A stretch of 64,000 bases of DNA from Chlorobiota bacterium (GTDB lineage Bacteria > Bacteroidota > Ignavibacteria > OLB7): contig CP065014.1 in the NCBI GenBank assembly GCA_016700335.1, positions 595,001-659,000 of the forward strand, in the 5' to 3' direction. Below the pieces are notes generated by a model. The model was not told the origin of the DNA, did no database searches, and was given only the letters and a program-made list of their open reading frames with translations. The position numbers and the translations under genes are program-made. This document shows, in pieces, positions 18,683 through 28,190 of this stretch; the first letter of the stretch is position 1, and every line of letters begins with the position of its first letter.

Positions 18683-19201
18683 TTAAAATTGGGGTGTCAT
18701 TTTTAGAATTGATAAATCAAATTGTTTCAATTTTAATTTATCAAGTATTCCTTGATAAATCTGTTCATCCATTTTTGGTGTTCTTGAAAGTATCCACAAA
18801 TACTTTTTATTTGGGTTGCTTACAACAACATAACTGTAATCTTCAGCTAATTCAATTATCCAGTATTTACCTCGAAAAGGCCAGAAAAATTGTACTTTTA
18901 ATTTTGAGTTTCCAGAATTTTCCTCAATAAATGCTTTCCCTTTTATATAAGATAATTCACCATTAATACTATCTTTGTTGCACCTATTTTCAACTATTAT
19001 ATAATCATCTTTGCTTAATGTATATTCTGCAGTTGTACAGTGGCAACCCTTTTGAAAGCTCTGAGGATAAGATGCTATCTCATACCATTTACCAATAAAT
19101 TTATTCAAATCAACATAGGGAACTGTCTCCATATATTGTGTTTCAGAACAAGAATTGATACAAAATAACATTATAAGTATTAAAGTGATTTTTACTAACA
19201 T
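18683..19201 (-). CDS. blc: Bacterial lipocalin lipoprotein (Blc-like)
   Basis: 172 residues. A lipoprotein signal ends in FCINSCSE with Cys18 as the lipidated residue. The lipocalin motif KFIGKWYEIASYPQSFQKGC and the C-terminal YLWILSRTPKMDEQIY are as in Blc. Lipocalins of this type bind fatty acids or lysophospholipids at the outer membrane. It lies about 60 nt after the SDR gene on the same strand. Confidence 0.9.
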   Translation of the reverse strand: MLVKITLILIMLFCINSCSETQYMETVPYVDLNKFIGKWYEIASYPQSFQKGCHCTTAEYTLSKDDYIIVENRCNKDSINGELSYIKGKAFIEENSGNSKLKVQFFWPFRGKYWIIELAEDYSYVVVSNPNKKYLWILSRTPKMDEQIYQGILDKLKLKQFDLSILKMTPQF

Positions 19202-19260
19202 AATTTTTCAATTTAACTATTTATTACCTAATAAAAAAAATCAAAAATCAAAAGTTAAAA

Positions 19261-19956
19261 TTACCAAGGTATTTGGATTTTATCTCTAAAAAATTTACCA
19301 GTTAGTTCATTTGGTGCTTCATTTGCTAACCAAACAATTGTTTCTGAACCTTCACTTACCATTCTTGTAGCAAACTGACCACCCATGTCAGTTTTAACCC
19401 AACTAGGACAAACTCCATTTACTGAAATGTCTTTCTCTTTAAGTTCATATGCCATCTGACGTGTAATTGAATTTAATAATGATTTAGAAACACAGTAAAA
19501 TGGAGACCATCCACCAATTTCATCTGTCATAGATCCACCCCCACTCGATACATTAATAACTTTACAAAAAGGATTTAGGTGTTTTAGAAAAGTTCGAGTA
19601 ACATTAATTGGTCCATAACAATTTGTCTGAATTGTTTCTTCTATCAAGTTAGTATTCATATTAAATATGCTATTATCTTCTTTAATAAGTATTGCTGCAT
19701 TATTAATTAAAACATCAATCTTAAATCCTAATTTAGAAAATTTTTCTTCTGCTTTATAAATACTTTGTAAATCACTTACATCTATTAATAATTTTGATAC
19801 ATCTATTCCTAAATTAGCTAAATTAGTACAAGCTTCATTTAATGAGTTTTCATTTCTTCCTGAAATAAAAATTTTAAAACCTAACAATCCAAGTTGACGA
19901 GCTGTTTCATATCCAATTCCTTTGTTTGATCCAGTGATTAATACATTTTTCTTCAT
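19261..19956 (-). CDS. Short-chain dehydrogenase/reductase
   Basis: 231 residues. Classical SDR features: nucleotide-binding ITGSNKGIGYETARQLG (residues 6-22), NNAA, active-site Ser in NVSSGGG and the YCVSKSLLN Tyr-x-x-x-Lys motif. It resembles carbonyl reductases; the substrate is unknown. It precedes the lipocalin gene on the same strand. Confidence 0.9.
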   Translation of the reverse strand: MKKNVLITGSNKGIGYETARQLGLLGFKIFISGRNENSLNEACTNLANLGIDVSKLLIDVSDLQSIYKAEEKFSKLGFKIDVLINNAAILIKEDNSIFNMNTNLIEETIQTNCYGPINVTRTFLKHLNPFCKVINVSSGGGSMTDEIGGWSPFYCVSKSLLNSITRQMAYELKEKDISVNGVCPSWVKTDMGGQFATRMVSEGSETIVWLANEAPNELTGKFFRDKIQIPW

Positions 19957-20028
19957 AATTAGATTTGTAAATAACTTTTAATAAAGATCATGATTGATAA
20001 AAATGAGCAAATATTTTACTCTAAAATA

Positions 20029-20649
20029 TTATAATGGTCCGTATGAGAATGTAATTTGAATATTAACAAAATTATTCGGTCGTTTAGAAATGCTATCAAC
20101 AGAAACTAAAGTTGGAATTTCACCATTTCCATAAACTAATTTTTTCGATAATATTATTTTCTTACTTTTAGATTTATAGGATTTTAGGGATTGAATACCT
20201 TCTTTAATATTTATAGGTGGGTTGATAAATTTTGAAACTTCATTTAAAAGAATGTATGATTTCTTATACCAATATTTTAGGTCAGTTATGTTTTTATTAA
20301 ATCTCTTAGTCTGAAAATTAAAAGTTAAGTTATAATATTCACAACCCCAGTTTTTGATAATTACTATTTCGTTGTTTGGAAAGTATAAAGTTTCAATTCC
20401 AGTTATACTATCTGATTGTAATTTGAAAGTTGAATTTAGAATTTTTTTATTTGAAATTATTGGTTCAGCTTTTCCTTTTGTACAATTCGTATCAATTTCA
20501 TTTTTAACAAGAATCTCAGAATTTTCTTTTGTTTTTAATTTAAAACTAGTATCAGCAAATACTTTATTATAAATATGAATTGAAATAATTAGATAAATTG
20601 ATAAGATCAATATTGAGAAGCATTTATATTTAAATTTTTTGTAAACCAT
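20029..20649 (-). CDS. Hypothetical protein with N-terminal signal or anchor
   Basis: 206 residues, not recognised. The first ~33 residues contain a basic start and a hydrophobic helix (YKKFKYKCFSILILSIYLII), so the protein is anchored or exported. The rest is hydrophilic and strand-rich, with VKNEIDTNCTKGKAEPIIS and a C-terminal VNIQITFSYGPL. No catalytic motif or repeat is evident. Neighbours suggest no role. Confidence 0.55.
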   Translation of the reverse strand: MVYKKFKYKCFSILILSIYLIISIHIYNKVFADTSFKLKTKENSEILVKNEIDTNCTKGKAEPIISNKKILNSTFKLQSDSITGIETLYFPNNEIVIIKNWGCEYYNLTFNFQTKRFNKNITDLKYWYKKSYILLNEVSKFINPPINIKEGIQSLKSYKSKSKKIILSKKLVYGNGEIPTLVSVDSISKRPNNFVNIQITFSYGPL

Positions 20650-20799
20650 ATACTACTCATAAAATATAAAATTGTAATATTAATCTAATTAACTATAATA
20701 CAAAGTCTTAAATAAAAATTACATCCACTCCTTTCATTGGTATATTCAAATAAAAACACTAAAAATAAAATAATTGGTGTAACGCAAAGATTAACTAAT

Positions 20800-22122
20800 T
20801 TATTTTACAAATTTCAACACTTTAAATCCTTCATTATTTCTAAATTTCAAAAAATAAACTCCTGATTGAAACTTAGAAATATCAATTGAATTTGTACCTT
20901 TTAAAACATAGGTACTTACAATTAACTTACCTGAGATGTCCAAAATATCAATTAAATTATTATTTGGTGATTCAATTTTAATATAAGATCTACTAGAATT
21001 TTGAAGAATATAAAGTTCAGAATTATTCTCAAATTCTTCAATCGAATTAGATGAACAAATAACAGCGTTTAATTTTTGCCAAATTTTATTGCATAAAATC
21101 GTTGTGACTTCAGCATTATCTGATTGATTACCAATTCTAACAAATAAGATTCTTTTACTTGGAGAGATACTTAAAATCTGCCCATTCTTACCGAGTGCAG
21201 CAATCATATCTTGCGGTGCAAAAGGAGCTAAAGAACCTGGAAATATAATCTGAGATGTTGGAAGCATATAATTATTTTTTCCATTTAACCACCACAAATA
21301 TCCATAAGAGTTATTTAAAGTTTGAGAAGGATTCACCATTTGATTAAAGTAATCTTTATCTTTTAAAAGTGTATCATTATTCCAAATACCTTTGTTTTGA
21401 ATTAGCAAACCGAATCTTGCCATACTTCTTGCTTTACTAAAAAATACATTATCATAATCAATTGTAAACCAACTTCCTGAAATTCCAGTTAAATTTTTTA
21501 ACTTATTTGCAGTGAATAAATTTATATTTTGTCCTGTTGCATTTGTTAATACTTTTTCTAGCAAAGTATAAGGAGCATTGTGATATGCCCATCTTGTACC
21601 AGCATCTGCAATGTAATTCAAACAAGAGTCCACTAAACAATGGTTATCAGAAACACCATCATTCAAACCAGTAGTCATTGTTAACTGATTTCTTATTGTA
21701 ATTTTATTCTCTTGCTCATCAGTACAAGTTGTCCAATGTTTACCAAGAAATTTTGATGAAACGTCATTGATAGATAAGTAACCTGATTCTTGAGCTTGAC
21801 CTATTAGAAAAGAAGTTAATGTTTTACCCGCTGATGCCCAATACCAAACACTATCCTTTGTAAAAGTGCCAAAATATTTTTCGATAACAATTTTACCATC
21901 AATTAAAACGATAAATCCTTTTGTATTTTCTTGTTCTAAAAAATTATATAAAGGTATGATTTCATTTACACACCAACCTAAGGTTGATGGAGAAATTGTA
22001 TCCCAGTTAGCATTTGGGTTAACAGGTGGAAAATATAATCCTTGCGATTTTACATTGTAAACATTTACAAAAAATGTTATTGCAGTAAAAAGAGTTAATA
22101 AATATCTAAAAATATATTTCAT
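20800..22122 (-). CDS. Secreted serine hydrolase (class C beta-lactamase fold) with T9SS tail
   Basis: 440 residues with a signal peptide (to about residue 27). The beta-lactamase-type SxxK motif is Ser97-A-G-Lys100 in YWASAGKTLTSF, and the second motif is Tyr180-H-Asn182 in WAYHNAPYTLLEK. The last ~75 residues form a T9SS type A sorting domain (LIDILDISGKLIVS ... SGVYFLKFRNNEG). It is likely a surface esterase or peptidase; the substrate is unknown. Confidence 0.88.
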   Translation of the reverse strand: MKYIFRYLLTLFTAITFFVNVYNVKSQGLYFPPVNPNANWDTISPSTLGWCVNEIIPLYNFLEQENTKGFIVLIDGKIVIEKYFGTFTKDSVWYWASAGKTLTSFLIGQAQESGYLSINDVSSKFLGKHWTTCTDEQENKITIRNQLTMTTGLNDGVSDNHCLVDSCLNYIADAGTRWAYHNAPYTLLEKVLTNATGQNINLFTANKLKNLTGISGSWFTIDYDNVFFSKARSMARFGLLIQNKGIWNNDTLLKDKDYFNQMVNPSQTLNNSYGYLWWLNGKNNYMLPTSQIIFPGSLAPFAPQDMIAALGKNGQILSISPSKRILFVRIGNQSDNAEVTTILCNKIWQKLNAVICSSNSIEEFENNSELYILQNSSRSYIKIESPNNNLIDILDISGKLIVSTYVLKGTNSIDISKFQSGVYFLKFRNNEGFKVLKFVK

Positions 22123-22254
22123 TAATGGAAATAGTAAACTTGTTAATTAGATTAAAATTTTTATGGATCAGTGTAACCAACACAAAATGGTTCCAATAAT
22201 TTTCAATTGAAAAGAAATACTTTTGTATAAATTAAACTCCTTTATCAATCTTTA

Positions 22255-23661
22255 TTATTCTTTTACAAATAAATGTGAATAATTAACTCCATTTAAATTT
22301 GCTACTAAAATGTAAGTTCCAGAAGTTAGATTCCCAATTATTATATCTTTAGTATAATTCCCATCAATAATAATTTCATTAGAGATTTCTTGAATTACTT
22401 TACCATCAATTGAAACTATTTTAAATGAAGCATTTAATTTTTTTTCAGTTGAAATATTAATGTTTAAAATTTTGCTAGACGGGTTTGGATATAATGAAAA
22501 CGATAACTTATTATCTTCACTAATCAACTTAACTCCTGTATTTGAGGTTTTATCAATTGTCCAGGTTACTAGGTTAAAATGTTTTGTTGAATGATTATTT
22601 ATTCTAATCATATCTGAAGTATCTGTAACAGTTGCGGTGAGTAAATGTTTGGAATTAGATAAATTATTTGGATCTATATTTACAGAATCCACATTATTTA
22701 AAATGTTAATTCCATCTAATTCCCATTTTATATTTAAAGTATTTGGGACTGGGTACATAATTTCTTTTAATCTAAATAATAAAATTTTATTATTAGAATT
22801 TACTTCAAGAGTTGTTGGTGAATAACTAACAATTGGATTAGTTAATGAATGTATTTTTTCAATCAAACCTTCTCTGCAAACATTACAATATGGTCTGTTT
22901 AAATATCTCATCTTGCAGTCATTATGTGGTCTGTACCATAAATTTGATTGCCCTCCACAGCAATGTTGATAAATACCAATTTCATCAACACCCATCCAGT
23001 TTTTCCATTTTACAAGTGAAGGGTCAGTTTGTTTGGTCATGTTAATTCCTTCTTGAGAATATACATCTCCAGCATAATATTCATCTATTAACTTTGCAAA
23101 TGAATGCCCTAGTTCGTGAGCACTTATTTCATTGCTATTTGATTGAATTGTTGAAGTTGCAAAATCGCCTCCACTTCCACCATAATAAATTGAGTTAGCA
23201 ATTATAAAAGCTTGATCATAATTTGGAAAATTATTTAAAAGCACATTTGCAATGTTTGATGCTTTTTCGGCAACAACTAATCTATGAATACCATATGCAT
23301 CAAAAGAACAACCGAAGTAAGTATTAGGATTTGAAACAGGTACTGGATCAGTGCTGCAATCATTAGCTGTATTTGGATGTTTAGTTCCTGATTGAGCAGA
23401 TACAACCCTGATAGCAAAAACGTTGAAATAGTTTTTGTAATTCAACCAAGGCGATTGAGTAAATAAATAATCTGTTAATTTCCTTGCGTCTGACACAAAT
23501 TTATCTTGTTCAGTTAAAGTATAACCATCCCCCATAATAACAAAGTTAATATACTTATTTACATCTCCTTTAAAACTTATAGTATCAACTTTTAATAATT
23601 GTGATTTACTAAAATTAATTGTGAAAATAAAAGCAACAAAAGCATAAATTAATTTTTTCAT
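22255..23661 (-). CDS. Secreted M64-family metallopeptidase with T9SS tail
   Basis: 468 residues with a signal peptide (to about residue 20). INFVIMGDGYTLTEQDKF is the typical N-terminal block of M64 (IgA peptidase-like) proteins. The zinc site is in SAHELGHSFAKLIDEYY (His182, Glu183, His186), where the DEY after the HExxH is also typical. The C-terminal ~75 residues are a T9SS sorting domain. It likely degrades extracellular protein. A lipoprotein gene lies 4 nt upstream on the same strand, indicating co-transcription. Confidence 0.88.
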   Translation of the reverse strand: MKKLIYAFVAFIFTINFSKSQLLKVDTISFKGDVNKYINFVIMGDGYTLTEQDKFVSDARKLTDYLFTQSPWLNYKNYFNVFAIRVVSAQSGTKHPNTANDCSTDPVPVSNPNTYFGCSFDAYGIHRLVVAEKASNIANVLLNNFPNYDQAFIIANSIYYGGSGGDFATSTIQSNSNEISAHELGHSFAKLIDEYYAGDVYSQEGINMTKQTDPSLVKWKNWMGVDEIGIYQHCCGGQSNLWYRPHNDCKMRYLNRPYCNVCREGLIEKIHSLTNPIVSYSPTTLEVNSNNKILLFRLKEIMYPVPNTLNIKWELDGINILNNVDSVNIDPNNLSNSKHLLTATVTDTSDMIRINNHSTKHFNLVTWTIDKTSNTGVKLISEDNKLSFSLYPNPSSKILNINISTEKKLNASFKIVSIDGKVIQEISNEIIIDGNYTKDIIIGNLTSGTYILVANLNGVNYSHLFVKE

Positions 23662-23665
23662 AAGA

Positions 23666-24163
23666 TTATAATTTTACATTGTTTAACTCTGTTTTAGAAC
23701 CATTTTTTAATTTTTCAAATATCCTTACATTATTCGAATCGTTTGTCATTTGAAGTCTAACAAAAAATTCCTTTTTATTAAGTTTTACAATTTTTTTAGT
23801 AAGATTATTAAGTTCATCAGTAAACTCAACAGTTTTAAATAGTGGATGTTCAATAATAGTTGAACTGATTAATTTTCCTTGATCAAAAAGTTCAAAACTT
23901 AAATCATTCTCATATTCAGGATTTGAATCTGTATTTGGTTTGAATTTGCCAGAGCTTTTTGAATGACTAACTACCTCAATAATGTTTTTATTATTTATTG
24001 AATCATTACTAATTCTTAAAACTAAAAATAAAATTAAGTTTGGATTATTGTATTTTGGAACTGGCTTCTCTATAATTGTTTGATTGCTTGTTCCACAGGA
24101 AAAAACAACAATTATGAAAGTAAATAGTATAATATATTTCAAAAAATTTATAAATGATGTCAT
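23666..24163 (-). CDS. Hypothetical lipoprotein
   Basis: 165 residues, not recognised. A lipoprotein signal (FTFIIVVFSCGTSNQ, Cys23) directs it to a membrane. The mature part is strand-rich and lacks catalytic motifs. Its stop is 4 nt from the M64 peptidase start, so the pair is probably one transcript. Confidence 0.6.
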   Translation of the reverse strand: MTSFINFLKYIILFTFIIVVFSCGTSNQTIIEKPVPKYNNPNLILFLVLRISNDSINNKNIIEVVSHSKSSGKFKPNTDSNPEYENDLSFELFDQGKLISSTIIEHPLFKTVEFTDELNNLTKKIVKLNKKEFFVRLQMTNDSNNVRIFEKLKNGSKTELNNVKL

Positions 24164-24234
24164 GTTAATTTAGTCTTTATTTCAGAAGATTATTAATTTA
24201 ATAATTATAAAATATTCTATTAATCTAACATAAA

Positions 24235-25275
24235 TTAACTTAAAACTTCATAACTAATAACATGCACTTCTCTATTTCTTAAAATCAATTCATCTGTTTT
24301 TTTACAAACAAAAGAATCTTTTACAACTTCATAACAATCACCAGTTATTAAAATTTGATTCACACCAGAAAGAGATTGCAACCTTGCTGCTACGTTTACA
24401 GTATCTCCAATAACAGTATAATCTAGTCTTTTTAAAGTTAAAGAACCAATGTTCCCAGAAACTACTTCGCCACTATTTATTCCAATTGAAACTTTTGGTT
24501 TATATACATTTTTTCCAATGAAATCTGGAAGTTCATCAATTTTTTTTCGGATAGATAAGCAAGCCTCAATGGCTCTATCTAAATGGTAAGATCCTTTAAA
24601 CACTGCCATTACACAATCTCCAATAAATTTGTCAATCAAACCATTTTGTAAAATAATCTCCTTAACCATTATATCGAAATAAGTATTAAGTAAGTTAACA
24701 ACAATATCTGGAGTTTCTTTTTCACTTATTGAAGTAAATCTACAAATATCTATAAATGCAATAGTTGCCTCAACAGTTTCATTTACTAACATCGATGCTT
24801 CAAATTCATGGCTACCCATAAAATTTATAACACTTTCATCTACATACATTTTCAGAATATTATTTTCTTTGATTGCCTGTATAGTAGATTTCATCTGCTC
24901 TATTTGTGTTATAGTTTTTTCAATTGTAAGATCCAAATCTTCAAAGTTTACTGGTTTAACTACAAAATCAAATGCTCCCCTGTTCATAGATGTTCTAATA
25001 TTTTCCATATCTCCATAGGCAGAAACCATAATAGTTTTTATTAATGGATATGAATCATTGATCTTTGATAGCAGTGTCAATCCATCCATTTCGGGCATAT
25101 TAATATCACTCAAAATAATATTAATATCTGAGTTTTCTTTTAATTTCAATAAAGCATCTTTACCATTTATTGAAAAAATAAATACATATTTTTGATCTCG
25201 AATTTGTTGACGAAATTTGTGTTTAATCAGAATTTCTAAATCAGTTTCATCATCAACAACTAATATTTTTGTCAT
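24235..25275 (-). CDS. Response regulator with class III adenylate cyclase output
   Basis: 346 residues. An N-terminal receiver has Asp8-Asp9, phospho-acceptor Asp57 in ILSDINMPEMDG and Lys107 in FVVKPVN. A class III cyclase domain follows (about 165-346). Metal aspartates are Asp176 (AFIDICRFTS) and Asp220 (DKFIGDCVMAVF), and the purine/transition-state region is RLDYTVIGDTVNVAARLQ with Asn294 and Arg298. The Lys216/Asp285 pair favours ATP over GTP. Phosphorylation by the neighbouring kinase probably controls cAMP production. The start overlaps the previous stop as ATGA. Confidence 0.9.
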   Translation of the reverse strand: MTKILVVDDETDLEILIKHKFRQQIRDQKYVFIFSINGKDALLKLKENSDINIILSDINMPEMDGLTLLSKINDSYPLIKTIMVSAYGDMENIRTSMNRGAFDFVVKPVNFEDLDLTIEKTITQIEQMKSTIQAIKENNILKMYVDESVINFMGSHEFEASMLVNETVEATIAFIDICRFTSISEKETPDIVVNLLNTYFDIMVKEIILQNGLIDKFIGDCVMAVFKGSYHLDRAIEACLSIRKKIDELPDFIGKNVYKPKVSIGINSGEVVSGNIGSLTLKRLDYTVIGDTVNVAARLQSLSGVNQILITGDCYEVVKDSFVCKKTDELILRNREVHVISYEVLS

Positions 25276-25649
25276 ATAAAAATTGTTTTTAATTTCTTTT
25301 TTAAATGATTAAAATCAATAGGCTTTGTCAGAAAATCTTCTGCCCCATGTTTCATTGCCAAATTATAATTTTCATCATCACTATAAGCAGTTATTAAAAT
25401 TACTTTTGGTGAAGGATCTATGTAATGTTTCTTAAAGTACTTCAAAAGTTCCAAACCACTCATTCCTGGCATATTAATATCTGTTAAAATCAATATCACT
25501 TCATGATTGTGAATATCCATATATTTTACAGCATCTTCAGCAGTAAATGCAAATACAAATTCAACTTCATTATTACGAATCTCTTTTCTGAATTTTTGTT
25601 CAAAGAGATATTGAATATCAACTTCATCATCAATAACTAATATCTTCAT
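25272..25649 (-). CDS. Single-domain response regulator
   Basis: 125 residues, a receiver only. Acidic pair DDE at residues 7-9, phospho-acceptor Asp in ILTDINMPGMSG and Lys in FLTKPIDFN are present. There is no output domain, so it probably relays phosphate or competes with the cyclase-bearing receiver next to it. It overlaps that gene by 4 nt. Confidence 0.92.
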   Translation of the reverse strand: MKILVIDDEVDIQYLFEQKFRKEIRNNEVEFVFAFTAEDAVKYMDIHNHEVILILTDINMPGMSGLELLKYFKKHYIDPSPKVILITAYSDDENYNLAMKHGAEDFLTKPIDFNHLKKKLKTIFI

Positions 25650-25670
25650 AAAGTAAATTTGAATGTGTTT

Positions 25671-26648
25671 TTACAGTTTAATTATAAACTCAGAATACTC
25701 ACCAATTTTTGTATCAACTTTTAATTCACCACCATGGCTCTTTTTTATTATATCATAACTTAATGATAAACCAAGACCTGTACCTTGACCAGTAGGTTTT
25801 GTTGTGAAAAATGGTTGAAAAATTTTATCAATAATATTTTGTTCAATTCCATTCCCATTATCTTTAATTCTAATCTCAATATTCGACCCTATATTTTTTG
25901 TACTAACATAAACTGTAGGTTCGTAATCAACAACTGAAGATAATTTTTTTTCATTGACAGCATAAAATGCGTTAGTAAGGATATTCAAAATAACTCTTCC
26001 AATATCTTGAGGTACTATATTCAACTTACCTATACTTTTATCAAATTCAGTAATCAATTTAGAATTGAAAGATTTGTCTTTAGCTCTTAAACCATGATAA
26101 CAAAGCCTAACATATTCATCAACTAATGCATTAATATCCGTAAGTTCTTTTATTGAATTACTACTTCTGCTGTGTAGGAGCATACCCTTTACAATTGCAT
26201 CTGCTCTTTTTCCGTGATGAGTAATTTTTTCTTCATTTAACTTAATATCATTTGCTAATGAAATTACTTCAACATAATTTTCATTGCTAATTTCCTCAAT
26301 CATTTCAGAGATAAGTTCAGAATTAACTTCAGAAAAATTATTCACAAAGTTTAATGGATTCTGAATTTCGTGAGCTATTCCAGCAGTTAGCTCACCAAGT
26401 GAAGCCATTTTCTCGGATTGAATTAGTTGGGCTTGAGTTGATTTTAACTCATTGATTAATACTTCAAGTTCTTGTTTTTGAGTATCAATTTCAAATTTCT
26501 GAGTCCGTAATAAATTATAATCTTTCTGTTTGTGTCGGTAAGAAAAAATAAAATACAATATAAACCCAAACAAAAGTGATAATACAATCAATCCTGCTAT
26601 AAAAAAAACAGTTACATCATTTGAGTTTATTTGTGATACTTCATTCAA
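25671..26648 (-). CDS. Membrane sensor histidine kinase
   Basis: 325 residues. One helix (about 12-37), a coiled-coil linker (about 45-78), then HisKA with phospho-acceptor His93 in ELTAGIAHEIQNPLNF and a HATPase domain with DNGNGIEQNI and GQGTGLGLSL. There is no periplasmic sensor of its own; the upstream membrane protein may supply it. The start is TTG at 26648, overlapping the upstream TGA as TTGA. The first ATG would come only after residue 80. Confidence 0.9.
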   Translation of the reverse strand: MNEVSQINSNDVTVFFIAGLIVLSLLFGFILYFIFSYRHKQKDYNLLRTQKFEIDTQKQELEVLINELKSTQAQLIQSEKMASLGELTAGIAHEIQNPLNFVNNFSEVNSELISEMIEEISNENYVEVISLANDIKLNEEKITHHGKRADAIVKGMLLHSRSSNSIKELTDINALVDEYVRLCYHGLRAKDKSFNSKLITEFDKSIGKLNIVPQDIGRVILNILTNAFYAVNEKKLSSVVDYEPTVYVSTKNIGSNIEIRIKDNGNGIEQNIIDKIFQPFFTTKPTGQGTGLGLSLSYDIIKKSHGGELKVDTKIGEYSEFIIKL

Positions 26649-27325
26649 GATAATTCTAATTTATTTCTATTTGAAATTGAATTTAAAAAAATTGATACCC
26701 CATAAGTTAAGTACAATAAACCACTTATTATATACAATATATCATATATTATTAAAGGTGGGTTCTTTAGCTGATATACTTTAATACTATGGAAACCCCA
26801 TATTAAAATGTTTATTGAATAATAAAACAATACTGCACTATTGAACCAAAATACACCTTCTTTAAATATGTTAGAGTAACTTGTGTTTTCTCTAATTTTC
26901 AAAAAATGGACTAATGAAAGAAATACTAAAAATAAACTTTCTAAAATGAAAATATTTGTGTTTGAAACATTTAACGGTTGAATATAAATTGTATTTACAA
27001 CTTCAGTTAATAGCAATAGAATTACCATGATAAATAATATCTTGTCCCAGGATTTACTATTGAAAAAATTACTAAAAATTATTGCATAAATTATAAATTC
27101 AATTGGTGTTGATATATGGTAAACTATACTATTAGTACGTTCCATGTTAAAATAAATAAATATATAAGGAACTATATGTGCTATTAATTCACTTATCACA
27201 CCTTGCAAAATTAAAATCCCAATCCACTTATATGGTTGTTCAATTTTAATGAAAAATTTTACACTGACTATTAATGATAATAACAGCAAACTGTAATAAA
27301 ATATATTGTAGAAATTTAAATTCAA
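26645..27325 (-). CDS. Multi-pass membrane protein, probable sensor partner of the histidine kinase
   Basis: 226 residues with about seven hydrophobic helices and almost no soluble domain. Not a recognised family. The start is TTG at 27325: an in-frame TAG sits directly upstream and the next Met is at about residue 61. Its stop overlaps the kinase start as TTGA, so it is translationally coupled. The arrangement suggests a membrane sensing module for the kinase, which is inference. Confidence 0.65.
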   Translation of the reverse strand: MNLNFYNIFYYSLLLLSLIVSVKFFIKIEQPYKWIGILILQGVISELIAHIVPYIFIYFNMERTNSIVYHISTPIEFIIYAIIFSNFFNSKSWDKILFIMVILLLLTEVVNTIYIQPLNVSNTNIFILESLFLVFLSLVHFLKIRENTSYSNIFKEGVFWFNSAVLFYYSINILIWGFHSIKVYQLKNPPLIIYDILYIISGLLYLTYGVSIFLNSISNRNKLELS

Positions 27326-27404
27326 CTATTATTATAAAATTTTAAAGTAATATTTATTAAAAATAAAGAATCAGTTATTAAATATAATAAGTTCTTTAAA
27401 ATAA

Positions 27405-27445
27405 AATTTATACTTATCACAATGTTAATGTGATAAGTATAAATT
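27405..27445 (-). terminator. Long perfect hairpin, probable terminator
   Basis: A perfect 17-bp stem (27405-27421 with 27429-27445) has a 7-nt loop ATGTTAA and T-rich flanks on both sides. It lies downstream of the frameshifted membrane-protein gene on the minus strand and upstream of the signalling operon, insulating the two. A protein-binding palindrome for the signalling operon is an alternative. Confidence 0.55.
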
Positions 27446-27630
27446 AATTTTATTTTAACATTTATTTTGGACTTAAAAATCTATGAAAAAGTAAAGTCAA
27501 ATTCAACTAATAAATTAACTTTTGATAATGTAAAAATCTAAAATTAAAAAATGACAATAAAATTACATATTATTGTTTTAAACTTTGTTTGATGTTATTT
27601 CTAAAATTATCAAAATAAATATAATTTCCA
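27446..27630. other. Spacer between hairpin and frameshifted gene
   Basis: AT-rich with no coding signal seen. Together with the hairpin it makes up most of the roughly 300-nt gap between the signalling operon and the frameshifted gene. Confidence 0.6.
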
Positions 27631-28190
27631 CTAAGGAACTAAATTAACTGGTGGGGTAGTAGTTATAATTGGAGGCTTAGGGCAATTTGGAGGACAAGGT
27701 GAAGCATGATCACATATAGAGCTTTTATCAGAATCTGAAAAATCTGATACGTTAGTCGGAATTAATAGAATATATTCTTCCCCAACTTTTTTGACACCAT
27801 TTATTATAACTTTCAGATTTGGATAAACAATAGAACTTCATTTCCTGGAATAGTTTTTTCAAAACTACCAACTGATCCAAATGAAATCATTACTTGAGAA
27901 ACAATTTCACCAGGTTGAATATTTCTATTAAAATTAATTATTTCATTAATATCATTTGACTCAAGCATAAACCCTTTTAAAGGTACAATTGTTCCAGATT
28001 CATCTTTACAATAGATAGGATGTTTCGAATAATCGTTCATCAAATTTTGAGCTTCTTGCCATGATATAAATTCACTTTGATTCGATGGATGAGTAATTTT
28101 ACTCTCATGATTTTTTTTTATAAAACAAATTACTGCTACAAAAATTGCTCCAGCAACAAAAAACAATAAATCAATTACAATTGGTGGCAT
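27631..28190 (-). pseudogene. Small membrane protein gene with an apparent frameshift
   Basis: The ATG at 28190 opens a protein with one N-terminal helix (VIDLLFFVAGAIFVAVICFI) and a soluble part containing VPLKGFMLESNDINEIINFN. The reading frame ends at 27813 with LLFIQI. A shift near 27831-27840 opens a further 67 codons beginning SIVYPNLKVIINGVKKVGEE and ending in a Cys/Pro-rich tail (SPCPPNCPKPP) at 27631. Both halves look coding, and one added base would join them to about 186 residues. The function is not recognised. It is either a pseudogene or a sequencing indel. Confidence 0.7.
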
